Part shown: positions 1 through 9,915 of the stretch, piece by piece
How the letters are laid out: each line of letters opens with the position of its first letter
How positions within the stretch are numbered: the stretch's first letter is position 1
From: Eutreptiella sp. 'Long Island Sound 2002'
Taxonomy: Eukaryota > Euglenozoa > Euglenophyceae > Eutreptiales > Eutreptiaceae
DNA: 64,000 bases
Direction of reading: 5' to 3'
Assembly: GCA_964036045.1 (NCBI GenBank)
Contig: OZ038378.1
Span: 171,871,285-171,935,284 of the forward strand
Program-made: the position numbers and the translations under genes
The notes under the pieces: generated by a model
Seen by the model: the letters and a program-made list of their open reading frames with translations, nothing else
Told to the model about the DNA's origin: nothing
The model's database searches: none

Positions 1-847
1 TGCATGCTATGTGTTGGAGGGACAAAACCTAAACCCTCCCCTCCTTGGACCCAGAAATTCTATTGCCTTCGGCAAGTCCACCTTGTAGAGAATCTACCCC
101 AAGCAACACAAACCCAAAATAGGGTAAAAACTACATAAATACGGGCTAAAACATGCTTTACATACCTTGGATGGTCATTTTAAGTGATCACAATATCAAA
201 AAAACAAGTTTTGAAAACTTCGATTCTTGAGCTGCCCAGGGTGAAAAACTGCATTAGCAGGTTGTGTACCAATCCCTTGGGAGATTCCCCCCCCCTCCTG
301 GACCTAATACCCAAATAGGGTGAAAATCATGTAAATATAACCTAAAACATGCTTTACATACCTTGGATGGTCATTTTAAGTGATCACAATATCAAAAAAA
401 CAAGTTTCGGAAACTTCGATTTTTGGGTTGTCCAGGGTGAAAAACTGCATTAGCAGGTTGTGTACTAATCCCTTGGGAGATCCCCCCCCCCCCTTGGACC
501 TAATACCCAAGTAGGGTGAAAATCATGTAAATATAACCTAAAACATGCTTTACATACCTTGGATGGTCATTTTAAGTGATCACAATATCAAAAAAACAAG
601 TTTCGAAAACTTCGATTTTTGAGCTGCCCGGGGTGAAAAACTGCATTAGCAGGTTGTGTACCAATCCCTTGGGAGACCCCCCCCCCCTGGACCTAATACC
701 CAAATAGGGTGAAAAACACCTAAATACGGCCTAAAACATGCTTTACATACCTTGGATGGTCATTTTAAGTGATCACAATATCAAAAAACAAGTTTCGAAA
801 ACTTCGATTTTTGAGCTGCCTGGGGTGAAAAACTACATAAGCAGGTT
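1..847. repeat. Tandem satellite, ~195-bp unit, about four copies
   Basis: The block 'acatgctttacatacc' recurs at about 151, 347, 543 and 736, giving a period of 193-196 bp. Each unit carries the same order of elements: a 'tggatggtcattttaagtga' block, a 'gattttt/cttgagctgcc' block, a 'ttgtgtaccaatccc' block and a C-tract of 7-12 bases. Units differ by scattered substitutions and by C-tract length. No ORF is conserved across units. The array runs off the left edge of the window, so its full length is unknown. Confidence 0.9.
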
Positions 848-971
848 GTTGGCCGGCCCATTCACTAGGCCATTATTGGTGGAAACAGTCATTTCGCGTC
901 TTTGGCATGGGTTGTGACCGGCTCTCAGCAAGGCTAGAGACTGCAAAAAAACGTCCTTTCGTATCCTAGTA

Positions 972-2303
972 GGCATATCTCTCTGGGACATCCGGTTCAT
1001 GCCAACACGGAGCGTTTTCACATTTTTTCAGACTTTTCTCAACTTTTGGCGTAATGCACCAAAATGTCGTCACCTTGGGGGGGGTATGTGTATGCTTTTC
1101 GAAATCTGTGGGAAAACGCCGTTTCAGAAATGTATGGGTTGGGGGGGGTAGGTGGTCACAGTTTTGCGCACCGAGCTGTACAAGGGAGGACACACAGGGC
1201 ACAGGCAATGGTCCAGGGATCACTCATTATTCCGAATCCGATTCGTTGTCATCGTTGCCCCTTTCTGCAAGGGCCGGGACTCCATTGGGGCACACATCCC
1301 CGTGCTTGTGACTGGGAACATATTTCTTCAGTTTTTCCCAATCCTGCAGCCTGCGTGGCTTCACTGGTACCCACCCTGTGTTCAGGGGCATGGCCCACAG
1401 GCCGTCAGTTGTGAGGTCCACATTTCGCTGTTTGGTGAGCTGGACCTTGCGCCATGGAATGGCCTCACTGTACCCTGATTTCACCCAGACAAAACCGGGG
1501 TGGGCCTCCAGGTTTTCAGGGTTAGGTGTCTTGCCAAAGTCCAACCACTTTATTTTCTCATCTCTGATCAAAACAGGCTTCTGCTGATGGTCCAGGTGGC
1601 TGCCTGAAGACTTATATGCACCGGCCAGCCACCTGGACATATCCCAAAAATCGCTGCGCTTCAAAATGCGCAGCTTGCGTACAAACCGCTGTTTGTTTCG
1701 TACAACGTGCTGGATTGTTAGGCCAGCCATGTCAGTGAGACCGTAATAATGATCAACATTATAGAGGGCACGGTCCATGGCACGGGACGCTGCATCGCAT
1801 AGATTATATGAGTGGCCCTTGACTGGGCTGCAAAAGCCGCGGCCTCAGTAGTGGATAAAATGTCGTGCTCTGTGTGGGCGCATGCAGGCTGCTGTGACCC
1901 ACCGGTACGAGGCTTTTTGGCGCGCAAGTCAGGCCGCCGCGTCACCTGCACCCAAGTTTCACCCCCAGATCGCGCTCTTTTTCGCACCAAAGGTTTCAGT
2001 GGCGCATCAGGGGAAGCAACAGCACGTTGTGTGAATTTGTATGAAGACATGGTGGCTGCCTGTTAGCAAAAATAGGCAGCAGGCAACACAGGCACTGTCC
2101 AAAGCGGAGAAAAATCTCAAACATGTCGTTAGCACAGCATGCAAACCTGGGGTGTTCCGAATAGCCCTTTTCAAGGGCTTTCCGAATATGCCCCACATAC
2201 CCCCCCCAACCGGACACTCAGCGGGCACAAATGAGACCACAAAGGCACCAACCCCTGAAAACGCTCCGTGTTGGCATGAAACCGCACGTCCCAGAGAGAT
2301 ATA
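972..2303. mobile_element. DNA-transposon-like unit with ~50-bp terminal inverted repeats
   Basis: The segment 972-1020 (reading atatctctctgggac ... catgccaacacggagcg) is repeated in reverse complement at 2256-2303 with only a few differences, so the 1.3-kb interval has terminal inverted repeats of about 50 bp. Weaker inverted similarity continues inward: a G-run followed by 'tatgtg' near 1076-1090 on the left and its complement near 2190 on the right. A minus-strand coding remnant lies inside. A target-site duplication was not certain. The superfamily cannot be named because the internal protein is not recognised. Confidence 0.6.
1227..2050 (-). pseudogene. Unrecognised ORF inside the TIR element, possibly transposase-derived
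   Basis: Two overlapping minus-strand reading frames look like one gene. The N-terminal part (2050 down to about 1790) is basic, with a stretch rich in Lys and Arg. The C-terminal part (1778 down to 1227) is 183 codons with well-mixed composition; it contains SRAMDRALYNVDHYYGLTD and ends with a 'GNDDNESDSE' tail. The frame changes near 1780-1800, either by a frameshift or a short intron. The second half has the aromatic and charged mix of a real protein and no low-complexity bias. No catalytic DDE triad or zinc finger could be placed. Its position between inverted repeats suggests a transposon protein, but that is inference. Confidence 0.35.
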
Positions 2304-3311
2304 CTGTCACAACATCCCCACTCACACCCCTCAGAGTGGGTAGCACGGGGTCACCGAGGTGGCCAAAGCCGCCAAGATAGCAAAAATGGCTGAAAAGTGC
2401 ATAAACTGCACCAGCGCTCGTCCCACTCCGCCCCATACAAACTCCATGGAGCCGGGACCCGGAAACATTTTTTCGGCTCAAAATCGAAAAAAACCAAAAG
2501 ATTCATGATTTTTGACCCAAAAAAAGGGGGGGTCATTTTTTGACATTTTTGACCCCCCCACCCCAACCCCCCCCCCCCCCCCCCCACCTCCCTCAAAAGC
2601 TCCAAAAAGTGGGTTTCAAGTGGGGGGGATCTGGGGGGGTCCGGACCAAAAACTCATTGGGGGATGCGTTTATTGGACAAAATAAGGATTTTACAAGGGG
2701 TTAAACTAACAATTCAACCTCTTGGGGTGGGGTACGCGAATAGGCCCAAAAAGGCCCAAAATGGGGGGTATGTGGCGTTTTCCCCTGTATACGCCTGCCT
2801 GGCTTTGATATAACAACCTCTGCGAGGTGATTCTGGACTGCTAAAATTTCCACCCGGAATTTGATAGGGGGGAGGGGTTACCACGTTACCACCTTTGCAC
2901 AACCAATGTATCCCCCCCCCCCCCTCCCCTCCGCTAACCCAACCCTGTTCTCCTCACAATGGGGCAGGAGGGGGCTGTGGACACACATAAATGTGACATA
3001 CAAGGGTACAATTGGCTGCCCGCCTCAAGTATTGGTTTCTATTGAGGTTGGGCCATATTCTGTGCAGCAACAGTGACGGGTTCTGCGGCTCAACATCCCA
3101 CACATTCTCCCTGTGGATGCGTATGCGTTTTCAAAACCGAATGGTTTTTTTTTTTGAATCAAGTCGCTTTTGGAGTCTCACCGTTTTTTGGCGGTGAGGA
3201 GACACAGCACTGCGGGTTGTTGTGTATTCCCACGGAGCTCCTGGCAGACACCTGTCCAGAGTGGCCCCTCTGCCACTGTTCTTCCCTTCCCCTCCATCTC
3301 CTGCCGCGCAG
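2304..3311. other. No gene seen; G/C-tract-rich spacer
   Basis: This kilobase has long homopolymer runs (a T/A-rich stretch near 2466-2530, a C-run near 2568-2585 and a C-run near 2909-2922). No ORF is supported by composition or motif. Any earlier exons of the CPBP protease gene would lie here or upstream, but none could be recognised. A pyrimidine-rich stretch ending in an AG at 3310-3311 forms the acceptor for the first CPBP exon seen. Confidence 0.6.
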
Positions 3312-3605
3312 GAGATCGACAAAGTTGCAAATTTCCTCACCATGATGACCTTCGGCACTGACAAGACCGTGGCCACTTTGGGCAAGGCTTTCATCGGGAG
3401 CGTGATTATATCCACCGCTGCGGGCGTGGGCGAGGAGCTGGTATTCCGTGGCGCGCTGCAGGGGGGGCTGCAGCAGCTGCTGGTTGCTGCTAGTGCCCCA
3501 GCTGCGCTTGCCATGGGCCTGCCGCTGGTGGTAGCCAGCTTGATCTTCGGGGTGCTACACAACTACAGCAACAGCCCTGCGTACACCATCGTGGCCGCCA
3601 TCGCG
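3312..3605 (+). CDS. CPBP (CAAX protease / bacteriocin-processing) family intramembrane protease, internal exon
   Basis: This 98-codon exon encodes the catalytic core of a CPBP/Abi-type glutamic intramembrane protease (the Rce1-like superfamily). Motif 1 is EELVFRG (the EExxxR signature) near 3430-3450. Motif 2 is the FxxxH in FGVLH near 3548-3562. The flanking sequence is hydrophobic and fits transmembrane helices. The exon starts after the polypyrimidine-AG acceptor at 3310-3311 and ends at the GT of 3606-3607, both in phase 0. The N-terminal exons are not visible. The remainder of the protein is at 11764-11976. In algae and plants such proteins are usually in the chloroplast envelope or thylakoid, but targeting cannot be judged without the first exon. 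The substrate is unknown. Confidence 0.85.
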
Positions 3606-4599
3606 GTATCTGCTCGTGCTTCCCGCATTTGTGTTTCCTGCTGCTTCACCCGGTAGTTCATGCATTTGCAAGCGACAGCAATACATATTCACACTGCACA
3701 ACCTGAACCGTGAGAGGGGAGAGAGTTAGGGTGATCCTTGCCAGCCGGGGGCCGGGGTGGTTGGGGGCACAGTTTGTGGATCCCCCCCCCCCCCCCCAGT
3801 ACCCCACCATTTTGCGGATAGTCACCTTTTTGCGGATAGTCACTCACGGACCACTACGTGGAATGCAAGTCAGAGGAAGCCCCGACAAATGTGTTTTTTT
3901 GGGGGGGGGGTTAGGGGAGGGGAACGTTTTTGTTCATAGAAATACATTTCCTCCAGCTCATGGAGCTCCAAATGACTGGCGCGACATGGCAATCATTTTT
4001 GCGTATGATACATCTTGATCCGGCGGCCTTGGGTCCATTTCGCTCTGGAAGCAGCAGCAGCAGCAGCAACAGCGATGACCAGTCCGGTGCTATGCACAAA
4101 GCCTAGGCACCATCCAGGGATGACCCATGGCATGAAGCCGCTCTCTGGCATCACTGCAACCCCCCTCTTTGTCGACAGAATAGTTGGCCGGGCTGAAGCG
4201 AACCCCCTCCCCCCCTTTTGTTCTGAATCCTTTGGGTAGCGCTTGCCCAAGGCAACTCTGTGCACATAACGCCTCGCCCCGACGGTTGCAGCAAAGTATT
4301 GTCGGTCGACGTTACCGTCATCAGCATCCCGAAAGTTTTGGGTGGCTCCACGGGATACACAGGCACCTATGGTCCCAATAGCATGGGTGTAAGCTCACCG
4401 ACCTTTCGGTGAGTGCGGTGAGTTCCCATTTTTGCCCGTTTTGCAGTCGGTGAGTGGTGGTGTGTAGTTTTTCATAACACCGTGGGAAGGGGACTTCTCT
4501 TGCGTGTCTTGTACTGCTTGCATGGCTGGGGTTGTATTCAGGCTCAGGCTTAGACTCAACGGTGCAGTGTTCTCATGTTTCCCCCTTTTGTGCAGTGCT

Positions 4600-5735
4600 A
4601 TGGATCCCCCAAGTTTTTGTGCACACAATGGTTCACTTTTTGTGAACAACAGTTGGGCAGTCAAGCAGGAGTGGTGGACTAGTTATGATGCCTCAAGGAA
4701 GTTGACACGTTTCAAAGCAAAGGATGTGGGCATCGCTGGATTGAAAACAGGTGTAGTGCCGTCCCTTAAGAACGCAAAAACGTGCTAAAAATAGCATTTT
4801 CGTGTTGCATTGTGTTTCATCCAACAGAGTATTCTGGTGCAAGGATCCCTAGCTATGTGAAAGTGGAGGACAAAACCCTTGGAGTCTTGCGCCTTGGGAA
4901 GAGGGATGAGGCCAAAAAGAAGATTGCGGAGGAGCAACAGAGGTTGCTACACACCGATGTAGAAGATGCAGCACCCCCCGAGGCGGGCAGTGACGAGGCC
5001 AATGCAGCAGTTCTTGAGGAAGACCCCCAGACGGATGAAGAACCAGTTTTCAACGTTACTCAGGTTGCTTTTTGCAATGGGCACGTTTTGGGAATTGCCC
5101 AACGTCTCGCTTTGCATTTCTCCCGTTTTGCACCCGTTTTGCACCGTATTCCTGTTTGGGAACTTTTTTTTGTTGCAGGCAGTGGCAGATCTTCTTGAAG
5201 CCCCACTGAAGAGTGAAAAGTGTCTGCAACAAGGCATTTTTCAAAAGACCCCACCGTGGCAGTTGCAGCTTGCCAATCTTCTGGCAGTTGGGCGGCCTCA
5301 AATTGAAGCCATTGTAAATGCACTGATAGAGAATTTGCATGTACATGCAGGCATTCCTCGTGACAAGGGTGCTGCTATTCAGCACTGTTGGAAAACCCTA
5401 TTTATGTCCCCCTTTGTGTCATCAGAAAGCAAATCTGTGCAATGCATGCCTGCATGTGTGTCACCAGAGTCTGAGTCTGAGCCGCGAGTACAATCCCAGC
5501 CCCGGATAACGGTGATTTCGATATTCACCAATGGTGGGATAGCATGAAAGACCGCCTACCCACGATGTATCCATATGCAATCCAAACCTTGTGCATTCCG
5601 CACACCTCGTGTGACGTGGAGCGCTCCTTTTCCATGTGGAAAAATGTGCGCTCAGAAAAGCAATACAATATGCAACATGCGTTGCACAAAGCGTATGTCT
5701 CATTTGGATTCAACGGCGTCGTGGATGCCTCATAG
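4600..5735 (+). pseudogene. hAT-type transposase remnant with introns (C-terminal dimerisation domain)
   Basis: Three exons fit phase-consistently: 4600-4750 (151 nt), 4828-5063 (236 nt) and 5179 onward, each bounded by GT and AG. The last part, in another frame from about 5502 to 5735, is a clear hAT C-terminal dimerisation domain. It reads WWDSM ... YPYAIQTLCIPHTSCDVERSFSMWK, matching the family pattern of Trp, Tyr-Pro, then a hydrophobic-Pro-x-Ser and ERxFS core. The change of frame near 5440-5500 is either a fourth intron or a frameshift. The catalytic DDE region was not recognised, and the joined product is far shorter than the usual 500-700 residues. This is therefore a deleted or decayed copy. 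It lies inside the CPBP intron in the same orientation. Confidence 0.65.
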
Positions 5736-5876
5736 CAGCCGCATACTCAAAGGAAATGATGTCCATGGTGTTGCAATGTGCATGCAATCTTCCGGGAGGC
5801 TTGTCAATGTTGTCATCCACCACAACCCCACCATCCTACCACCATTTCCCCATCTTCGCTTTTGACCATTCAATCG

Positions 5877-5998
5877 ATTTGCACCCATTTTGCACCCATT
5901 TTGCACCCATTTTGCACCGTTTTGCACCGTTTTGCACCGTTTTGCACCCGTTTTGCACCATTTTGCACCGTTTTGCCCGTTTTGCCCGTTTTGCAAGG
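5877..5998. repeat. Short tandem repeat, ~10-12-bp unit (ccgttttgca)
   Basis: About eleven imperfect copies of 'caccgttttg' and 'cacccatttt' follow one another directly downstream of the hAT coding remnant. The same ccgttttgca motif occurs in the hAT-remnant introns near 4434-4444 and 5107-5145. The repeat is therefore probably part of, or spread with, this element. Confidence 0.85.
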
Positions 5999-6106
5999 CC
6001 CCGGTGGTGAGTGGGTGAGTGTGGTGGCGGTGAGCATACAGGCCTGCAATAGGTGCCGTGGCCCCTCCACTGCAGGTGGGCTCTGAAAAGTAGGGTTTTC
6101 CTTCAC

Positions 6107-6325
6107 CACCTTCGAGGAATACTGTGCACGCAGTGCAAAGTTTTGTATGTCGGCAACTACTCGAACCCTAGTTTTGGCCCCTGGGGGGTGCACCTGACGC
6201 GGCACGCGCGGGGGCATGCGCGGTGTAGAGATTCGGCCTTCTGGCCCACCCAAGCACCCACAGTTCCTACCCCGGGGGCCCATCGTCTAGGGATTTTGGG
6301 CCTGATCCGCGATACTCTGGAGTAA
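6107..6325 (+). pseudogene. Possible BED-type zinc-finger fragment of a second hAT-like transposase
   Basis: An open frame here reads CTQC, about 17 residues, then HLTRHARGHARC. This is the CxxC ... HLxxH layout of a BED finger, the usual N-terminal DNA-binding domain of hAT transposases. An aromatic residue precedes it, as expected. It lies downstream of, not upstream of, the hAT C-terminal remnant, so it would belong to a different copy or to a rearranged one. No continuation into a transposase was found. A chance match in a short ORF is possible. Confidence 0.3.
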
Positions 6326-6350
6326 GAAATGTCGTTTGTTGCTGTCCATT

Positions 6351-7274
6351 GAACATCCGTGCTAGATTGGGCAAGACGAGGCGCGTAAGAAATGTCCTTT
6401 GTTGCTCTTTGAAGATCCCGCCCTCGAAGCTCAGCCCCGGCACGAGGTAGCGGTTGGTGTGGGGTGAAACTTGTTGTTGGGCTGTGATACTGTCGGGCCT
6501 AGCGCTCGTTTTTGTGGTGTACATTGCTGTTAAGATCCCGTGGGTACGACGGCTATCGCAATATTTGGAGGGGGCAATGGGACCACCCTTCAAAAAACTA
6601 TTTGCCTGTTGTTGTACCTCACCCAGTTTAATATTCGGCGCCAGGTTCGCTACCCCTCATATGGCCCTTGGCCCCATGTGCCACCTCATGTGTTGGTTGT
6701 CATCTTTTGGGCTTTGCTGCTTTGCTGGGCTAGCACACAGGTGGCAGGTGATCTTGGGTGAGTTTCCTGGCACGTGCACGTGCGCGTAGTGCGCACACAA
6801 TGCAACAACTTGGCCTCGGCATGCATTGATGAGAGTGGCTTCATGATCAACATCCTTGCTATTGCTGTTCTCAATACAATGCCAGAGCACTCGCCCAAGA
6901 GCGGGCCGCTGCGAGTTGAACATAGGCACATGGGAAGGGTACAAAGCGACAATAGTCAAGGGGGGGGGTCGGCCGTTGGGGGGGGTCCCAAAGTGGGGGG
7001 GCCTGCGCACGACCCACTACTACCACATGCAAACCTCTAGGGGGGATGTGTGTCTGGGGCATCCGTATCCCCAACTCAAGGGGGCCACGCCAAAGCATGG
7101 GAAAGAGAGAAAGAAAGACGAAAGAAAGAACGCACTATGTAACCAGCGGCGTTCGCCCCTGAAAGTTTTGGCACCACACTGGAGCCGGGGGAGAGCTCCG
7201 AATGCAGGATCTTCACTTCGCAACAAACGACATTTGGATAGCGCCTTGTCTTGCTAATCTGGTGCTCAATACAT
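6351..7274. mobile_element. MITE-like foldback with ~90-bp inverted ends
   Basis: The segment 6351-6440 (including 'gcaagacgaggcgc' and 'tttgttgc') is found in reverse complement at 7185-7274 at roughly 75-80% identity. Together they bound a 0.92-kb interval. The interior contains no supported gene, only G-tracts. A non-autonomous DNA transposon or foldback is the simplest reading. No target-site duplication was clear. Confidence 0.5.
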
Positions 7275-7321
7275 GGATGGTTTGATGAAAGGGAAGCATG
7301 CACAAAACCCTTTGGCCCCGG

Positions 7322-7456
7322 CATCTCTCAGAACCGGGGGGGGGGGGGGGGCTGGGGGATGTCGCATACAAGGACCCCCCCCCCCCCGGTGCCTCTGCCT
7401 AGGGGGGGCACGTCCGGCCGATGCTTGGAGGGTCGGGGGGGGGGGGGGGGGCTCCT
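7322..7456. repeat. Cluster of long G- and C-homopolymer runs
   Basis: Runs of about 16 G (from 7338), 12 C (7376-7387) and 16 G (from 7436) sit within 135 bp. The apparent ORFs across them in several frames are glycine or proline runs with no protein character. The true run lengths may be affected by sequencing. Confidence 0.8.
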
Positions 7457-8130
7457 CCCCTTCCAATGCATCCTATGCAAAGGCGAAGGAAAGAGCAAAA
7501 ATGTTGGACAATGAGCCAATCAGCACATAGAACTGTGGCTTGCATGTTGCACTTGTGTGGTTGGAGATCGTTTGTACAAAGGTAAGTAGGATGGCCATGG
7601 GTATGCTCAATACCAATGCTGAAAATTGCTTTTTGCATGTCAGAGTGTGAGTTTTGACAGATAGCTGGGGGGCCGTCGCATCAGGACCGGTTGTAGTCGC
7701 CCCCCGTGGGCGGAGGGGCATGGGTGTGGTCTGAGGCCCCCACTGGGAGCACCTGGGCAGCGGGCGGAGCAGGGTGTAGAAGTTGTGCGCGTTACCAGAG
7801 TGTGGTTCACCCCCGACAGCCCCTCAGGCCACTGCAACAACAGGTGGGGGCAGGGCATGAGGACAGGGCCACACAACCACCAGCTGGTATTGTCACAGGA
7901 GAAGACGACCCCTGTTTCTCTAGGTATGCAGTCCTACTCCCGTGATCAGAGGTGCACACGTCCCTTGGGAGTCATAAGGCTCGCCATCAAGCACCAATGG
8001 TTGAAGCATGCCGTTGCACCTGATTTTGGAGCCTGTTGGTGGGGGTTTTGAAGCATGCCGCAGCACACTGAAAATTGGGTTGGGACTTTTTGAGGAAAAA
8101 ATATCGGACCAAAATATCACTCTCATCCCC

Positions 8131-8200
8131 GAGCAGTCTAGTGGTTAAATGGTGTATGTGGGATTGCGAGGTCTCTGGTTCAATTCCTAGAGTTTGTAAT
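8131..8200 (+). repeat. tRNA-like segment (possible SINE head or tRNA remnant)
   Basis: The stretch holds an A-box-like 'tctagtggttaaatgg' and, about 40 bases later, a B-box-like 'ggttcaattcc' flanked by bases that form a T-arm. A full cloverleaf with a good acceptor stem and anticodon stem could not be drawn. This is more likely a tRNA-derived repeat than a working tRNA gene. Confidence 0.35.
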
Positions 8201-8689
8201 CTGCAGCAATGTTGGTTGGGACAGGGGCACACAACCTGATTTTTTCCTGTTTTTTTTTTCTACACTTTGTCTGCTGATGTCCACTGTTGAACCCATTGAG
8301 GGGGGGGCAACACAACCCATGAGGAACAAGGAGACAACGGGGAGTACTAGAGACTGTTTTGCAATGGGCAATTGGAGAAGGCATCTGGACCACCCATGAA
8401 ATGATTCTGTTGTGTTCATCTGTGCAGGGTGTCAGGAGATGCATTCTTTTGTGTTTGGTTCTGGATTTTGCCACTTTTGTAGCTTTTGGAAATTTGGGTA
8501 CCCCCCACCTACAGCTTGAAGCATACCGCAGCATGCAGCACGCCGCAACACAGCAAATTTTTGTTGGGGACCGTTGGTGCTTGCTCGCCATGCGGCGTCA
8601 CTCCCTCAAGGTGCACTTGAGGTCGGTTTTTGTACTGCATAGACATGCATAGACAGTGAGTAAACCAAACAGAACAACCACAACACAAA

Positions 8690-8765
8690 GTCGGTATAGT
8701 GTAGTGGTCAAAGCGGAAGTTGTACACGTGAGGGGTTGGTGGATTGGTCCCTGCTAGTAGTATCG
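8690..8765 (+). repeat. Second tRNA-like segment
   Basis: The stretch 'tagtgtagtggtcaaagcgg' resembles an A box and is followed about 35 bases later by 'ggattggtccc', a degenerate B box. The acceptor stem does not close. It resembles the segment at 8131-8200 in layout but not closely in sequence, so the two could be related tRNA-derived SINE heads. Confidence 0.25.
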
Positions 8766-9745
8766 TCTGGTGAAGGTGCACCCCGACCCTTGGGGGTGGC
8801 TGAACTCGCCAAGTGGAGGCTCTCCCTCACAACATCGGTCAAGTTGGCATGGGGTGACAGAGGATGACTGATCATCACAGAATAATGTAATCACAGAAGG
8901 AGGTAAGACCTCTGGATTACATGGCTTATGTGGGAGAAGCGAGCTCTAAGCCCCCTGTTGCCAGGAACCATGCACCTTTTCAGACCCTGCCTCAGCTGGC
9001 AGGGAAAGGTTTGTGTGCCCCCAGCCCCCCACGATGCAAGGTGGTCAACTGTGGGGTGGGTGGGCTTGAGCCAAGCTCCAGCCCATACCAGTGTAAGTGC
9101 AAGTCTCGCAGACCCACCACCACCACCCTCCACGGTACCCAGCCGTTGCCCAGCCACTATCTCCCTGACGACAAGTGCCAGCATCACTGGCATTTGTAAC
9201 TGACGGTAACCGCCCCACATGGCTTTGGCAACCTCCTCCAACCGCCTATCTAACTGCTACTGGAGCCGCTTCTGAGTCCCCTTCCCGTCTAATGCACCCC
9301 CCCCCCCCCCCCCCACCAAGATTGTGCACCCTTGGTCAACTGTCGGCCGACCCAACCATTGGCAACCAGTGTGGAGACCACAAACACCACAGGCATCGCT
9401 TTCCCCTTTTGTTTGAATGGCTATGAACGATACCCGTACATTGAAAGAGCTGTAGGACAAGTTCTTGCACAGATTTCCGGCACACACAAGAAAAATGTCT
9501 CGCAAAGGGAAGGGGAGGGCCATCCGGCAGCTGAGAGCAGCTGTTGGCAGCACGTGGCACCGTCCGTCCCGTGCAAATCTTTTCCAAACAAGTACGTGGG
9601 TTGTTTCATAGCGATTGCCTCATCTTGTTGCACGTTCTGTGGCCGCTGTATTTCCCAAGGGGTGCTCCTTTATCACCCCCCCACCCCACCGTCTTTTTTT
9701 GTTGAGGACAGGCCAAAAGGCCACAACTTCGTGGCGCCCATGACC

Positions 9746-9915
9746 TATAATGGGGTGGGTGGGTGGGTAGGTCACAGGCCAAAAAAAAATTGTGTACCTA
9801 AAATCGACCTCCAATTTCGGGCCCTGTTGATAAATTTCTTTTTTTTTCTTGAGGAACAATTTTCTGATATGGGTGGGTGGGTGGGTGGGTGGGTGGGTGG
9901 GTGGGTGGGTGGGTA
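9746..9915. repeat. GGGT microsatellite
   Basis: Two blocks of (GGGT)n occur: a short one near 9753-9772 and an almost pure run of eleven or more units at 9870-9915. The G-rich strand could form G-quadruplexes. It lies inside the CPBP intron. The overlapping ORF is a product of the repeat. Confidence 0.85.

Noticed and set aside
1-847. CRISPR array
   Set aside because: The repeat units are 195 bp, directly adjacent and eukaryotic in context. There are no short repeats with unique spacers.
1054-1478. Plus-strand ORFs opposite the transposon gene
   Set aside because: They overlap the minus-strand ORF, are short, and have Cys/Trp-rich random composition.
8131-8200. Functional tRNA gene
   Set aside because: A and B boxes are present, but acceptor and anticodon stems do not pair, so it is only called tRNA-like.
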